This document shows positions 25,730 to 34,682 of a stretch of 64,000 bases of DNA, piece by piece (positions within the stretch are counted from its first letter, which is position 1; the number at the start of each line of letters is the position of its first letter). The notes beneath the pieces were generated by a model that did no database searches, was not told where the DNA came from, and saw only the letters and a list, made by a program, of their open reading frames with translations. Source of the stretch: Clostridia bacterium (GTDB lineage: Bacteria > Bacillota > Clostridia > Lachnospirales > Lachnospiraceae); contig QKJQ01000019.1 of assembly GCA_003249225.1 (NCBI GenBank), forward strand, positions 80,832 to 144,831, given 5' to 3'. The translations under genes were made by a program, and so were the position numbers.

Positions 25730-26262
25730 GTAAAGCTCCCTTCATTTCTTTTAACACAGTATAAATAATGCGGCATATCAACATTTCGAAAATGTTTTAT
25801 GAACTCGTCAACTCTATGCATTCCATTTCTTTCAGCGACTTTCTGGGAAGCAAGATTGGTATCTCTTATTATGGAATATACCTCTTCTGCGTCCATTTCA
25901 CGGAAGGCATACTCTTTGCAGGCAATTGCCGCTTCACTGGCATACCCTTTGTGCCAGTAATCTTTCTGAAACAAATAACCGATTTCCAGCACCTGTCTCT
26001 CTTTATAATCCCGCATGGTGAGTCCACATTGCCCGATCATTAGATCCGACGACTTTAAACGAACAGCCCAGAGACCAAAACCATATTCAGCGTAACGCGA
26101 TAACTGTTTGTCAAGCCAGTTCTGTACCTCCTGATCGTTAAAGGCTCCTTCATAAGCATACATGACATCTTTATCTTTTAGTATCCTGCATAAAGCAGGA
26201 TAATCATCCTGCGTCAGCTGCCGTAACACCAAACGCTCCGTTTCCAGTATTATATCACTCAT
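25726..26262 (-). CDS. GNAT acetyltransferase, RimJ/RimL type
   Basis: A 178-residue GNAT protein (Acetyltransf_3). T-E-R-L-V-L-R-Q-L-T near the start and the acetyl-CoA-binding stretch Q-K-D-Y-W-H-K-G-Y-A-S-E-A-A followed by V-A-E-R-N-G-M are typical. It should transfer an acetyl group to an amine, such as a protein N-terminus or a small molecule. ATG at 26262, with GGAGGAGCG upstream. It overlaps the preceding hydrolase gene by 8 bp. Confidence 0.85.
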   Translation of the reverse strand: MSDIILETERLVLRQLTQDDYPALCRILKDKDVMYAYEGAFNDQEVQNWLDKQLSRYAEYGFGLWAVRLKSSDLMIGQCGLTMRDYKERQVLEIGYLFQKDYWHKGYASEAAIACKEYAFREMDAEEVYSIIRDTNLASQKVAERNGMHRVDEFIKHFRNVDMPHYLYCVKRNEGSFT

Positions 26263-27232
26263 TCGCTCCTCCTTCAATCGCAGGCAGTATAAATCTTTCT
26301 ATCAGTTCTATGCGGTCCTTTGCTCTTGGCAGAAAGCCGGACAGGATCGCTATGACAATCTTTCTATCTTCGTTACAATAAATCGTATTTCCACCGTCAC
26401 CCAAAGCAGCATATCCCGTCTTGGTAAGCCACCATAAATAGCCGTAGCGAAGGTTCCCAAAGTAGCTCTGCTCCCTTGTGCTTTCCCTGATCCAGTTATC
26501 TGAAATGAGCCTGTTTCCCTGCCAGATACCGTGATTCAGATATAACTGCCCTATCTTTGCCAGATCGGAAACCGTCAGGGTCAATCCCCAGCCGGCTGTC
26601 TGAATCCCCTGTGGGTCAGTTACCCAGCCATTGTTCTTTCTGCTTTTTATAAAGTTTATATGTTGCTCTTTGCTTTGTAAGAATTTTACCGTTGGAATAT
26701 TTATAGAAAGCGGAGAAAACAAAACCTCTGAGGCAAAATCAAGTACTGACTGTCCGGTTGCTCTTACAAGAATCCCCGATAAAATCTGCGTCCCGACCGT
26801 TGAATATTGAAATGTAACATCTTTTTTTCCACCCAACAGATCAAGTGCAGCTTTTGTCCAGTCGCTGCTTGTATAAACTTTCGTATATGGTTCTGATTTG
26901 TATTTATAAGGTGCTGTCATTGTCAGCAGATCTCTTATTCGTATCTGTTGTATCTTCTTTTCGCCTCGTTTTATCCTATACTCTGGGAAAAACTCTAATA
27001 CATACTGTGATACCTCTTTGATCAACCCTTTATCCATGGCAATTCCAATCAGCAAAGACAATACGCTTTTTGTTACCGATGCAATGTGTGCTGTGTCTGC
27101 CGCCATAAAATCCCCGAAATACTTTTCAAAGACCACAGCATTGTCACGTCGAATAATGATACCATTTATGTTACTGTATTCTTTCTCGATTAATTCATCA
27201 AGATTATTAATTGTTACGCTGTCATAGTCCAT
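26255..27232 (-). CDS. Serine beta-lactamase-like hydrolase (class C / DD-peptidase fold)
   Basis: A 325-residue protein. The active-site S-x-x-K is S52-V-T-K55 in H-I-A-S-V-T-K-S. The second motif reads Y-S-T rather than Y-x-N. Late motifs G-Y-L-W-W-L and L-G-D-G-G-N resemble 6-aminohexanoate-dimer hydrolases and esterases of this fold, so a true beta-lactamase is not implied. No signal peptide, so probably cytoplasmic. The ATG at 27232 follows GGAGG. First gene of the operon with the acetyltransferase and EFR1. Confidence 0.82.
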   Translation of the reverse strand: MDYDSVTINNLDELIEKEYSNINGIIIRRDNAVVFEKYFGDFMAADTAHIASVTKSVLSLLIGIAMDKGLIKEVSQYVLEFFPEYRIKRGEKKIQQIRIRDLLTMTAPYKYKSEPYTKVYTSSDWTKAALDLLGGKKDVTFQYSTVGTQILSGILVRATGQSVLDFASEVLFSPLSINIPTVKFLQSKEQHINFIKSRKNNGWVTDPQGIQTAGWGLTLTVSDLAKIGQLYLNHGIWQGNRLISDNWIRESTREQSYFGNLRYGYLWWLTKTGYAALGDGGNTIYCNEDRKIVIAILSGFLPRAKDRIELIERFILPAIEGGANE

Positions 27233-27314
27233 AGTCACGCCTCCCTCTTTCAGAAGCGTACCTTGATTTAAAATGATTTACAAGCTGATTTTTAAAATTT
27301 TGTAATTGTCCTTC

Positions 27315-27779
27315 CTATTCACCTTCGTAGTATGGGACAGCATTGTCTGTTTTATGAACCTGACTAATGTCCCTTCCCCATATCCCAACTTTTCCGGAAT
27401 CTGGATAGAACGCAACATCTAAATCATTGTATGTGTCAAAATCGATATAGACAAGTTTCTCTGTTAAGGAATGATTCGTCAGCTTATGGGCTCCCTTTTC
27501 GTTGGCCGGGAAAAAGATCAGTTCTCCTTTTCTTACTTCCCGTTCGCCTACTGGAGTTCGAAGCAGACCAGTCCCGCTGATAATGTAGAATACTTCTTCA
27601 TTTTTTACATGATAATGGTACGGATAGGCTGACTTTCCGGGTTCGATTTCATATACCGCTACTCTGCATTGTTTTGCTTCATCAGATACAAATTCTTTTT
27701 TGCTGTAACCATATGCTTCATGCTCATTTTTTGTCTTTCCTGCTACTTCATCGACATCTGCGATTTTACAATCCTGCAT
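27315..27779 (-). CDS. Cupin-domain protein
   Basis: A 154-residue single cupin. The metal-binding motif appears as Y-H-Y-H-V-K-N-E-E-V-F-Y-I-I-S-G-T-G near residues 55-72, with the second motif around A-H-K-L-T-N-H. Such proteins are sugar isomerases, dioxygenases or sensors; I cannot choose. The start at 27779 has GGAG six bases upstream, supplied by leader-repeat copy C. An in-frame ATG twelve bases earlier falls within that ribosome binding site. Confidence 0.8.
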   Translation of the reverse strand: MQDCKIADVDEVAGKTKNEHEAYGYSKKEFVSDEAKQCRVAVYEIEPGKSAYPYHYHVKNEEVFYIISGTGLLRTPVGEREVRKGELIFFPANEKGAHKLTNHSLTEKLVYIDFDTYNDLDVAFYPDSGKVGIWGRDISQVHKTDNAVPYYEGE

Positions 27780-27883
27780 ATTATTCTCCATTCCTGCGCT
27801 TATCTTTGCGCATATCAAGTTTGAACGAGAGGTGACGTGCAAGGCACAAATTTGTTTGTGAAAGAATTGGATAATTCTTTCAC
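27780..27883 (-). repeat. Three-hairpin leader repeat, copy C
   Basis: Hairpin I is GTGAAAGAATT/AATTCTTTCAC, hairpin II CAAATTTG/CAAACTTG with one mismatch, hairpin III TGCGC/GCGCA, then AGGAATGGAGA before the cupin start. Stem sequences differ from copies A and B but still pair. Confidence 0.85.
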
Positions 27884-27929
27884 TCTTTACCTCCCTGTTT
27901 GCTTTCTGAATAATTGCTCACTTATTAAT

Positions 27930-28862
27930 TCATGATTTATTTTTGAAATACTCCATTGTCTGGTCAATCAATTGAAGCAGATCCTTTTCTTTCTGCGGCA
28001 TCTCTTGTACCGAAGAAAGCATTTGAAGCGGATTCACCAGATCACGCAGCAATGATAGTTCTGCCCAGTCTTTTGGCAGTTTTTGTACCGCATTCATATT
28101 GTAGACTTTTTCAAAAAGTTCATAATCCTGCTTTTGAAAAAACTGCCTATACCGGAAGAACTGTCCTATGTCTGCCAGTGAATGGCCAATGGAAGCGCTT
28201 TCCCAGTCAACAAATATCACGTTTTGATTTTCATCAAGCAACATATTCGCTGGTCTGAAATCGCAGTGAATAAAGGATTTATATTGATCGATCTCATTGA
28301 TTTTACTGTGTTCTTTCGTAAGTAATTCTTTTATGTTGGCGCAGCGCACTTTACCAAGTTTTTGAACGGTTGTGTCATTACGTAAAAATAATTCATACCA
28401 GTCAGCAAAAGGTGGGACCTTATATTGGTTCAACCTCTGGCAGTCTTCCACCTGGATGTTATGAATTGCCGCAGCAGCCTTTGCAATCTGCTCCATTACT
28501 TCTGTTTCACAGCCATTCATTTTAATAATGTGTTTTTGCAGGGATTCTCCCTGTATGAACTGATAGATGAAAAGATTGGTCTTGTCTTTTTTTTGATGAA
28601 AGAAAAGCTTTGGTACGGGAACACTCTCAAAAACAAGTCCATAAACACTCAGCTCATTATTCAATTCACTTTCTGGTGATATTCGTAAAAGATACTCCCC
28701 TTTGTCTGTCACTACTTTCATATTACTGTTCCGGCAGCCGATTTGAATTACTTGAAATGCAAGAACTCTGCATTCACTATCAAATCTTCCAAAGATATCC
28801 GCTATCTCTTCCAGTGTAACTTCTGTTAAGGGAATGGTACGTTCCCATGATAGATCAAACAT
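27930..28862 (-). CDS. Aminoglycoside phosphotransferase-family kinase
   Basis: A 310-residue APH-fold protein. The catalytic loop is F-I-H-C-D-F-R-P-A-N-M-L-L and the metal-binding segment V-I-F-V-D-W-E-S-A-S. The family phosphorylates aminoglycosides, but also choline, homoserine and other small alcohols, so resistance is not proven. ATG at 28862 with TTGGAG upstream. It sits between two genes preceded by leader repeats. Confidence 0.8.
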   Translation of the reverse strand: MFDLSWERTIPLTEVTLEEIADIFGRFDSECRVLAFQVIQIGCRNSNMKVVTDKGEYLLRISPESELNNELSVYGLVFESVPVPKLFFHQKKDKTNLFIYQFIQGESLQKHIIKMNGCETEVMEQIAKAAAAIHNIQVEDCQRLNQYKVPPFADWYELFLRNDTTVQKLGKVRCANIKELLTKEHSKINEIDQYKSFIHCDFRPANMLLDENQNVIFVDWESASIGHSLADIGQFFRYRQFFQKQDYELFEKVYNMNAVQKLPKDWAELSLLRDLVNPLQMLSSVQEMPQKEKDLLQLIDQTMEYFKNKS

Positions 28863-28879
28863 AATCTGCTCCAATTTTG

Positions 28880-29299
28880 TTAAATTCTCTTTGACATAGG
28901 GTGGTCATTTTCAAATTCGACCAGATCCCACAGATTTCCATACAGATCTTTGAACACAGCAACGGTTCCATAGTCTGTTTTTTTTGGTTCCCTTACAAAT
29001 TCGATGTCCTTGCTCTTCATTTCATTAAAATCACGCCAGAAGTCATCGGTTCCAAGGAATAAAAATACTCTGCCTCCGGCCTGATCTCCAATAAAGGGTT
29101 CCTGCACTGGTTTTGAAGCTTTGGCAAGTAACAGGGTCGTTCCAGCAGATCCGGGTGGTGCTACGACGACCCAGCGTTTGTCCTGTTCTGGCTGGTAGGT
29201 ATCTTCTACCAGCGTAAATCTTAGCTTTTTCGTATAAAATTCAATTGCTTCATCATAATCACGAACGACAAGTGCAATGTGAACGATCGATTGTTTCAT
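28880..29299 (-). CDS. VOC-family (glyoxalase/bleomycin-resistance fold) protein
   Basis: A 139-residue single VOC module: I-V-H-I-A-L-V-V-R-D-Y-D-E-A-I-E-F-Y-T at the start and D-L-Y-G-N-L-W-D-L-V-E near the end, with H and E metal positions. Members isomerise, cleave or simply bind small molecules. The ATG at 29299 follows GAGGATAAAG, the end of leader-repeat copy E. Confidence 0.85.
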   Translation of the reverse strand: MKQSIVHIALVVRDYDEAIEFYTKKLRFTLVEDTYQPEQDKRWVVVAPPGSAGTTLLLAKASKPVQEPFIGDQAGGRVFLFLGTDDFWRDFNEMKSKDIEFVREPKKTDYGTVAVFKDLYGNLWDLVEFENDHPMSKRI

Positions 29300-29388
29300 C
29301 TTTATCCTCATTTCTGCGCTATTCTTAGGCTTATCAAGTTTACATGCATGGTGATACAAGGCACAAACCAGCTTGTAGAAGAATCATA
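29300..29388 (-). repeat. Three-hairpin leader repeat, copy E, degenerate
   Basis: Alignable along its length with copies C and D (GGTTTGTGCCTTG, AAACTTGAT, AGCGCAGAAATGAGGA), but the stems are weakened. It fills the gap between the GyrI-like stop and the VOC start. Confidence 0.65.
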
Positions 29389-29391
29389 AAG

Positions 29392-30027
29392 TCATTTTAC
29401 CTTCCGTATCGGATGCCGTATCACAGTCTTCCATTTACTCTTATCTGCTTTTCTCATATCGGAAAGATAGATCTCATGATGTCTTCGTTCCTCTGACAAG
29501 TCATTCTCATAACCGTTATCCGCCAGGAACAATTCCATGCGGGCAACAGAGGCCGGTTCATCATCAAAAGGACCGATGTGCATGATCTGAACACATAATC
29601 CTTCTTCTAGTGTGAAGAATTCTGCCGCTTCACAGTCCAGCTTCTTTTTGGTTTTTACCTCTTCCATGGCCCAGTTTAAATCATCTTTTGTGACAAATTC
29701 AGGCAGTCTGATTACAGATATCCACTGGAACAGATCCTTCTTATCGTAATCGACCCCCTTTATCCCCTCCTGCCACCAAAATCCTTCCAGGGGTGGAACT
29801 ACATATTCGTAAAAACCTTCAATTCTTTTTTGTCCTTTATAGCTCATTTTAATTGTATAAGCAAGAGAATAAAGAATACTGATAGCCTGTTTGTATGCTC
29901 CTCCCTCTTCGTTTGGATTGCCGCTGCCTCTGATCGCAATATAGTTTGCCGAAGGAACCTCTACGATCTCTGGTGTTCTTTTTGGCATATAAAATTCCTT
30001 GTACTCCTTCTTAAAATCAAACGCCAT
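29392..30027 (-). CDS. GyrI-like small-molecule-binding protein
   Basis: A 211-residue protein of the GyrI-like family (SOUL/GyrI fold, as in MerR-type effector domains), here without a DNA-binding domain. The early segment Y-M-P-K-R-T-P-E-I-V-E-V-P-S-A-N-Y-I-A-I-R-G-S-G and the later H-I-G-P-F-D-D-E-P are characteristic. Some relatives hydrolyse or bind cyclopropanoid and cationic compounds; the ligand is unknown. ATG with GGAGG upstream. Confidence 0.85.
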   Translation of the reverse strand: MAFDFKKEYKEFYMPKRTPEIVEVPSANYIAIRGSGNPNEEGGAYKQAISILYSLAYTIKMSYKGQKRIEGFYEYVVPPLEGFWWQEGIKGVDYDKKDLFQWISVIRLPEFVTKDDLNWAMEEVKTKKKLDCEAAEFFTLEEGLCVQIMHIGPFDDEPASVARMELFLADNGYENDLSEERRHHEIYLSDMRKADKSKWKTVIRHPIRKVK

Positions 30028-30087
30028 GTTATTACCTCCATTCTTACGAACTGTAAATGAAGTATAAACCCTTACACAATGAGAGAG

Positions 30088-30459
30088 TCAAGTTTCCTGT
30101 TCCATGATCTGCTGCTGTACTTTTCGGCTAAAACTTTTCCATACCGTTTCATACGCATGATCGATCATATCAAGCAATACATCTTCCGGAAAATCAGTCA
30201 GATATATTGTATTCCAATATGGCTGCTGTATTGGCGGACAGTGATATCCCCGTACCACGATCCCCGGATACAGCATACGATACATCTGCCCATATTCGGC
30301 TGTACATTTCAAGGTAATCTTATAGTCACTTTTCTCCGGATAAAGCTGAGCAAAAATCTTGTTATTCAGTTTGTAGCATACTGGTACACTTCCAAACGGA
30401 AATTCTTCATATGCTTTGTGTTTGCTTAGGCAGTAATCCTGTATTTCTGTGCTCTGCAT
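30088..30459 (-). CDS. MmcQ/YjbR family protein
   Basis: A 123-residue protein with the YjbR fold signature: Y-E-E-F-P-F-G near residue 17, D-Y-K-I-T-L-K-C and the P-Y-W-N-T-I-Y-L segment. The family has a double-wing fold and unknown function, often beside regulators and detoxification genes. ATG with AAAGGT upstream. Confidence 0.85.
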   Translation of the reverse strand: MQSTEIQDYCLSKHKAYEEFPFGSVPVCYKLNNKIFAQLYPEKSDYKITLKCTAEYGQMYRMLYPGIVVRGYHCPPIQQPYWNTIYLTDFPEDVLLDMIDHAYETVWKSFSRKVQQQIMEQET

Positions 30460-30550
30460 AGTGATACCTTTCTCTTCTCCTGTAAAGACAAAACTACATA
30501 TCTTTTATCCGCATTATCTCCTGTTTATAAGCTCATCCGGCACAAACAGA

Positions 30551-31195
30551 TTACTCTAAATATTTTCTCATAACAAGTCCCTGCCTGGCCTCATTTGAAA
30601 CTATAAATCCATTTTTCAGATACATCTCATAATGTCCGCCAAAATCTGATGACTGGTAACTGGATTCTTTATAAGGATAACACTCCACATAATCAAATCC
30701 ATCCAGCTTCGCCTCCTGACAGACATGCTCAAGCAGTCTGGTAGCTATGCCTTTTCTTTTCATTTCGGGCGCGATAACAAAACAGAAGACTGATTTTACT
30801 TTTACTTCTGAATTCGTATCTTCCAGTGGCACATAGCTCATAAACCGTCTCCAACTGGCACACTTTAAACAGTCCGCTTTGGTATTCGCGTTGCACCATC
30901 CAATGATCTGTCCTTCGTAAAAAGCCAGGTAACCTTGAATATTATTACCCTTTATGTAGTCAACGGCTGCTTTTCTTCTTTTCTCGGCTGAAGAAAAATC
31001 CTTCCCTTCATAATCATCATTGCACCAGCAAACGCAATAACATTTATGTTCCGGTATGTTATCATCATGTTCTGTCGTATCAAAGAAATGCACATAATCT
31101 TCTGCATACTCTGGCGTCAGCTTCTTAATAACAAGGTCATTGATTTCAAAATCTTTGCGTTCATTGTCTTTGCGTTCATTGTCTTTTACTTCCAT
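30551..31195 (-). CDS. GNAT acetyltransferase
   Basis: A 214-residue GNAT protein. A hydrophilic start carries a perfect 15-bp tandem duplication (31153-31182) that encodes KDNER twice. The acetyl-CoA loop is V-I-A-P-E-M-K-R-K-G-I-A-T-R-L-L near residues 141-156. The many cysteines near the middle (C-Y-C-V-C-W-C) are typical of a clostridial GNAT subgroup. Substrate unknown. ATG with AGGAGGAG upstream. Confidence 0.82.
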   Translation of the reverse strand: MEVKDNERKDNERKDFEINDLVIKKLTPEYAEDYVHFFDTTEHDDNIPEHKCYCVCWCNDDYEGKDFSSAEKRRKAAVDYIKGNNIQGYLAFYEGQIIGWCNANTKADCLKCASWRRFMSYVPLEDTNSEVKVKSVFCFVIAPEMKRKGIATRLLEHVCQEAKLDGFDYVECYPYKESSYQSSDFGGHYEMYLKNGFIVSNEARQGLVMRKYLE

Positions 31196-31258
31196 AGCAA
31201 AATCTCCTCCTTTCGCCGTTACGGGTGCTTTACCTAACTAAGCTTTCGCGTTGCAAGT

Positions 31259-32023
31259 TTACAATGCTTTCATTTCTGTTCGAATCTGATCAAGCATTTC
31301 CCGGGCAAATGCATCCGCTGACTCTCCTGCTGTCATAACAACGTCCGAATTGTAACACGCTAACGCCTGAGCGATTAGTTCCTTATACCGATCCGGAAGA
31401 TTTGTGATTCCCCATTCACCACCCTGCTGCTTTGACAGGCTGACTCCTTCTTTCAGAAATGCCAGTACCCTGCAAAGGCTGAGTATACAATACATGGGGT
31501 CGCTTTTTACGTCATCTTCTGCACTTTCAACGTCTGACCATATACTGTCTGCATAGTCCTTTGGAGGAACCTTTGCAAATACATCATCCTTCTCTTTTCC
31601 ATAAAGGGTTACCCCAAATTTGTTGATTATGGTACAATGAGCCGCAAGATCTTTATCGGTACCTTTCATAAACTTTATATAGTCATCCGGCTTTTCCTGG
31701 AACCATAAAAGATGAGTATTCGAAAAATGCAGTTCAAAAGGTGTCGGATATACAAAGGGATTGCAATATTCCCTTTTTATGATACTAACCTCCAGCCCCT
31801 TCGCCGTTGCTTTCTTGTTTATTCGAACGACTTCTTTCATAAAAAGCATTTTCTGTTCCTCAGTGATATCGTTCTCTACAACGACAAGCAGATCGATATC
31901 ACTTTTCTCCGGATTGAAACAATTCATTGCCATTGATCCATGCAAATAAATACCGGTAAGGTCATTTCCAAAGATTTTTATTGTTTCATCAATAAATTCA
32001 TTAATTAATTCCTGATATAACAT
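31259..32023 (-). CDS. Aminoglycoside adenylyltransferase-like nucleotidyltransferase
   Basis: A 254-residue protein. The nucleotidyltransferase core is L-H-G-S-M-A-M-N-C-F-N-P-E-K-S-D-I-D-L-L near residues 27-46, with the two catalytic aspartates D43 and D45. A C-terminal helical domain resembles DUF4111 of the AadA/ANT(9) group, including the S-D-P-M-Y-C-I-L-S-L-C-R segment. It may adenylylate aminoglycosides such as streptomycin or spectinomycin; resistance is inferred. ATG with AAGGAG upstream. Confidence 0.82.
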   Translation of the reverse strand: MLYQELINEFIDETIKIFGNDLTGIYLHGSMAMNCFNPEKSDIDLLVVVENDITEEQKMLFMKEVVRINKKATAKGLEVSIIKREYCNPFVYPTPFELHFSNTHLLWFQEKPDDYIKFMKGTDKDLAAHCTIINKFGVTLYGKEKDDVFAKVPPKDYADSIWSDVESAEDDVKSDPMYCILSLCRVLAFLKEGVSLSKQQGGEWGITNLPDRYKELIAQALACYNSDVVMTAGESADAFAREMLDQIRTEMKAL

Positions 32024-32054
32024 GTCACATTCTCCTTTTAATCAGTATGTCGCA

Positions 32055-32957
32055 CTACTTGTTACGATGTATTAGATAACCTTTCATATACTCTGACTCA
32101 TTCTGCATATTGTAAATAATTTCTTTTTCTTCTTCCGTGCAGCCAAGCAGTATTTTTATCTCAGAATCTTTTTTTAGTAAATCAACGATACAAAGTATGG
32201 CATCAATTCTTTTTTCACCGGTTCCGACCCATACATCAATTCCACCGCCATCCATAGAAGTGGTGCCTTTTAAGTATCCATAATCCACTTTGTATATAAA
32301 GTCAGGATAGTTTGGGTGTGCTGTTCCCTTTGGCCTGTCGATTATAAGCTCCGATTCGGCAACTACTGTCTCAAGTGATTTCCAGAATTCTTCATTGTAC
32401 TCGCTGAATTGTTTTTTAAAGCAGGAATCATTCTCCTTAATAACATACCTTTGTATGACCCCTTCATAATGTTCGCTGTAAAACTCTTTCTCCAGTTCTC
32501 CACCGCAGTTCTTAATTACGCCTGCTGAAGCTGGATTTGATCTATCACAAGTCAGAATTACATTATGAATTCCTATCGTACGGCATACTTTTAAACCTTC
32601 CCGGAGCATATCCGTTGCATAATGTTTTCTTCGTTCGGTCGGTCTGATGCTATACCCAATGTGTCCGCCTTCTTTTTTCAGAAAATCATTCAGTGCAAGA
32701 CGTATATTGATCATTCCAAGTATCTTGTCATCCTCTTCCCTTACATAAAAATAGGTCAGCGAAGGGACCCTCCCATCCTTTGGATTTGCTATATCCATAT
32801 ACGCTATGGTTCGCTCGATCCACATTTCATAATCAGACTCCTTTAGAAACCGATCAAGACCTCCGCATCCATTGATCTCTGAATTATAATCATAAAACTC
32901 CCCGATATACTGTATTGCCTTATCTTTATACTCTATTGTTGGAAATACCAGTTTCAT
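32055..32957 (-). CDS. GNAT acetyltransferase fused to inorganic-pyrophosphatase-like domain
   Basis: A 300-residue two-domain protein. Residues 1-175 are a GNAT domain, with I-R-P-T-E-R-R-K-H-Y-A-T-D-M-L as the acetyl-CoA loop. Residues 185-300 match clostridial proteins annotated as inorganic-pyrophosphatase-like: I-I-D-R-P-K-G-T-A-H-P-N-Y-P-D-F-I-Y and D-Y-G-Y-L-K-G-T-T-S-M-D-G-G-G-I-D-V-W. Those are usually stand-alone, so this looks like a fusion. ATG at 32957 with GGGAGG upstream. I do not know what the two activities would share. Confidence 0.78.
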   Translation of the reverse strand: MKLVFPTIEYKDKAIQYIGEFYDYNSEINGCGGLDRFLKESDYEMWIERTIAYMDIANPKDGRVPSLTYFYVREEDDKILGMINIRLALNDFLKKEGGHIGYSIRPTERRKHYATDMLREGLKVCRTIGIHNVILTCDRSNPASAGVIKNCGGELEKEFYSEHYEGVIQRYVIKENDSCFKKQFSEYNEEFWKSLETVVAESELIIDRPKGTAHPNYPDFIYKVDYGYLKGTTSMDGGGIDVWVGTGEKRIDAILCIVDLLKKDSEIKILLGCTEEEKEIIYNMQNESEYMKGYLIHRNK

Positions 32958-33033
32958 AATGCCTCCCATTTCATTCCTCGCATGACGAAAGAACTCTTTT
33001 TTATCTGCATTCAGTCAACGTTTGATGCCTAAT

Positions 33034-33795
33034 TCACTTTCTGGCTATGTAGATGTATCTTGCCATCTTTTTTGAAAACTCCTCATAAGGTACGGATGCA
33101 TATTCTGTCTGATAGATCAGAATGTCATACCATTTCCGATGACGCTCTTTTATAAATTCATTCTTATGTGCCTGCGCGGCCAGTCTTTTTTTCTTTAACA
33201 GATCATAGGACTGCCTTGTTATGTCAATAACAGATGCCTTCATGTCATTTGCTCGTAACGCTTTATTGATCAACGTCGTGTCCCCGTTCTGCGTCTTTGC
33301 GACCACATCGCCTTCCTGATAGGCAATAAACAGAACTCCATCCGGCTTCATCCACTTTTTTATCTGTGAAACAAAGGCAGACATGTCCTGTGTAAAGTAC
33401 ATGGTATCCATAGAAATGACAACATCAAACAGTTCCGGCGGATATTCGATCTCTCCAATGATGCCTTCTAGAAATTCAGCCCGTTCTTTCTGCATTAGTT
33501 TGGCAGATTCGATTGCTTTCGAGGAATAATCAAATCCATGAATATAAGCTCCGGTCTTTTTCTGCAGATAGCAAAGCATTTTCCCATTTCCGCATCCAAT
33601 GTCCAGTATATGCACTTCTTCCCGATCCGGTATAAATTCCAGAATCCGGTTGATCTGCTCTATGTCACTGAAGCCATCCTGCGAAAAATCTTCACCAAAT
33701 GCATCAACACAATAAGCTGAAAATGCATCTGACTTTCGCACCATCTTATAAAATTTCTCATATATCTTAAAAAATAAAAGTTTACTCTTCTTCAT
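33034..33795 (-). CDS. SAM-dependent methyltransferase
   Basis: A 253-residue class I methyltransferase. Motif I is H-I-L-D-I-G-C-G-N-G-K-M-L, motif II is near F-D-Y-S-S-K-A-I, and motif IV-like F-D-V-V-I-S-M-D-T-M-Y-F follows. Its substrate is unknown. I chose the ATG at 33795 with GGGGAT upstream; in-frame methionines at residues 1 and 10 of a longer frame (to 33852) are alternatives. Confidence 0.85.
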   Translation of the reverse strand: MKKSKLLFFKIYEKFYKMVRKSDAFSAYCVDAFGEDFSQDGFSDIEQINRILEFIPDREEVHILDIGCGNGKMLCYLQKKTGAYIHGFDYSSKAIESAKLMQKERAEFLEGIIGEIEYPPELFDVVISMDTMYFTQDMSAFVSQIKKWMKPDGVLFIAYQEGDVVAKTQNGDTTLINKALRANDMKASVIDITRQSYDLLKKKRLAAQAHKNEFIKERHRKWYDILIYQTEYASVPYEEFSKKMARYIYIARK

Positions 33796-33930
33796 TTCTA
33801 ATTCATCCCCGCTTTGTTTCTGCATATTCCCGTGCGATTTCTGTCTGTTCATGCTCCGTATCTGTTTGACCGGGAGCCCTTCTCCCTCACTTCAATATTC
33901 CTTCTTAATCCCTGTAATGTTCCAGATTAC

Positions 33931-34383
33931 TTATATATACTTTCTCATACAGACAGAATCCGGCATATCTGCATACTGACCATAGTTGCTGATTTGTTCA
34001 AAGCCAAGATTCTCATAAAGCGTCCTGGCATGTGATAATTTATTTCCTGTCTCAAGGATCAACTGACTGTATCCTTTTTCTTTTGCTATGCTTTCAAGTG
34101 TCTGCATGATCCTCTGTCCATATTTTTTACCACGGCTCTCCCCTGCTACAAAGACTCTTTTGATTTCAGCTGCTTCACAGGAATATTCTTTGAAGCTTCC
34201 GCATGCCACCGCTTTATCATTCTCTGTAATCAATACAACGTCATGTATATTATTCAACTGATTGTACTGTACATACTGACTTCTCTGTTTTTCACCGCCT
34301 ACCGCTTCGTTGAGATATTCATCAAGCCTTTCACACAGCATTATAAATCTTTCATCCGTTCCATCTGTAATTATTACTTCCAC
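33931..34383 (-). CDS. GNAT acetyltransferase
   Basis: A 150-residue single-domain GNAT: V-F-V-A-G-E-S-R-G-K-K-Y-G-Q-R-I-M as acetyl-CoA loop and the terminal A-R-T-L-Y-E-N-L-G-F-E-Q-I. Substrate unknown. I chose the GTG at 34383 because GGAG lies seven bases upstream within a degenerate leader-repeat remnant. Confidence 0.83.
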   Translation of the reverse strand: MEVIITDGTDERFIMLCERLDEYLNEAVGGEKQRSQYVQYNQLNNIHDVVLITENDKAVACGSFKEYSCEAAEIKRVFVAGESRGKKYGQRIMQTLESIAKEKGYSQLILETGNKLSHARTLYENLGFEQISNYGQYADMPDSVCMRKYI

Positions 34384-34412
34384 AAGAATTCTCCATTCTG
34401 TGCTCTTTGGCA
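34384..34412 (-). repeat. Three-hairpin leader repeat, copy G, partial
   Basis: Only the start-proximal hairpin (TGTGC, loop CAAAGA, GCACA) and AGAATGGAGA remain, directly before the GTG of the acetyltransferase gene. The stem sequence differs from the other copies yet pairs fully. Confidence 0.5.
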
Positions 34413-34682
34413 CAACTTACTTTCTATTCCTATCATCTTTCATTATGATAACAGAATAAGCATTTGCTGGTCGTTGGTATTATTCTCTGCATCTCCCTAT
34501 TGGATGAAGGTAGTTATCTCTTTTCCATTTGAAAAGATTTCGAATAGCAGTTTCGTTTCATTCAATATCATTTTTTTTCATTTATTTTCACATTGCTATT
34601 ATCAGACGAAGTTGCTTTTGTCTCATATTGTCCTTTGTTACTTTAACTCAGAATGTTCATCCATTCGTCTCTTTTTAATCAT

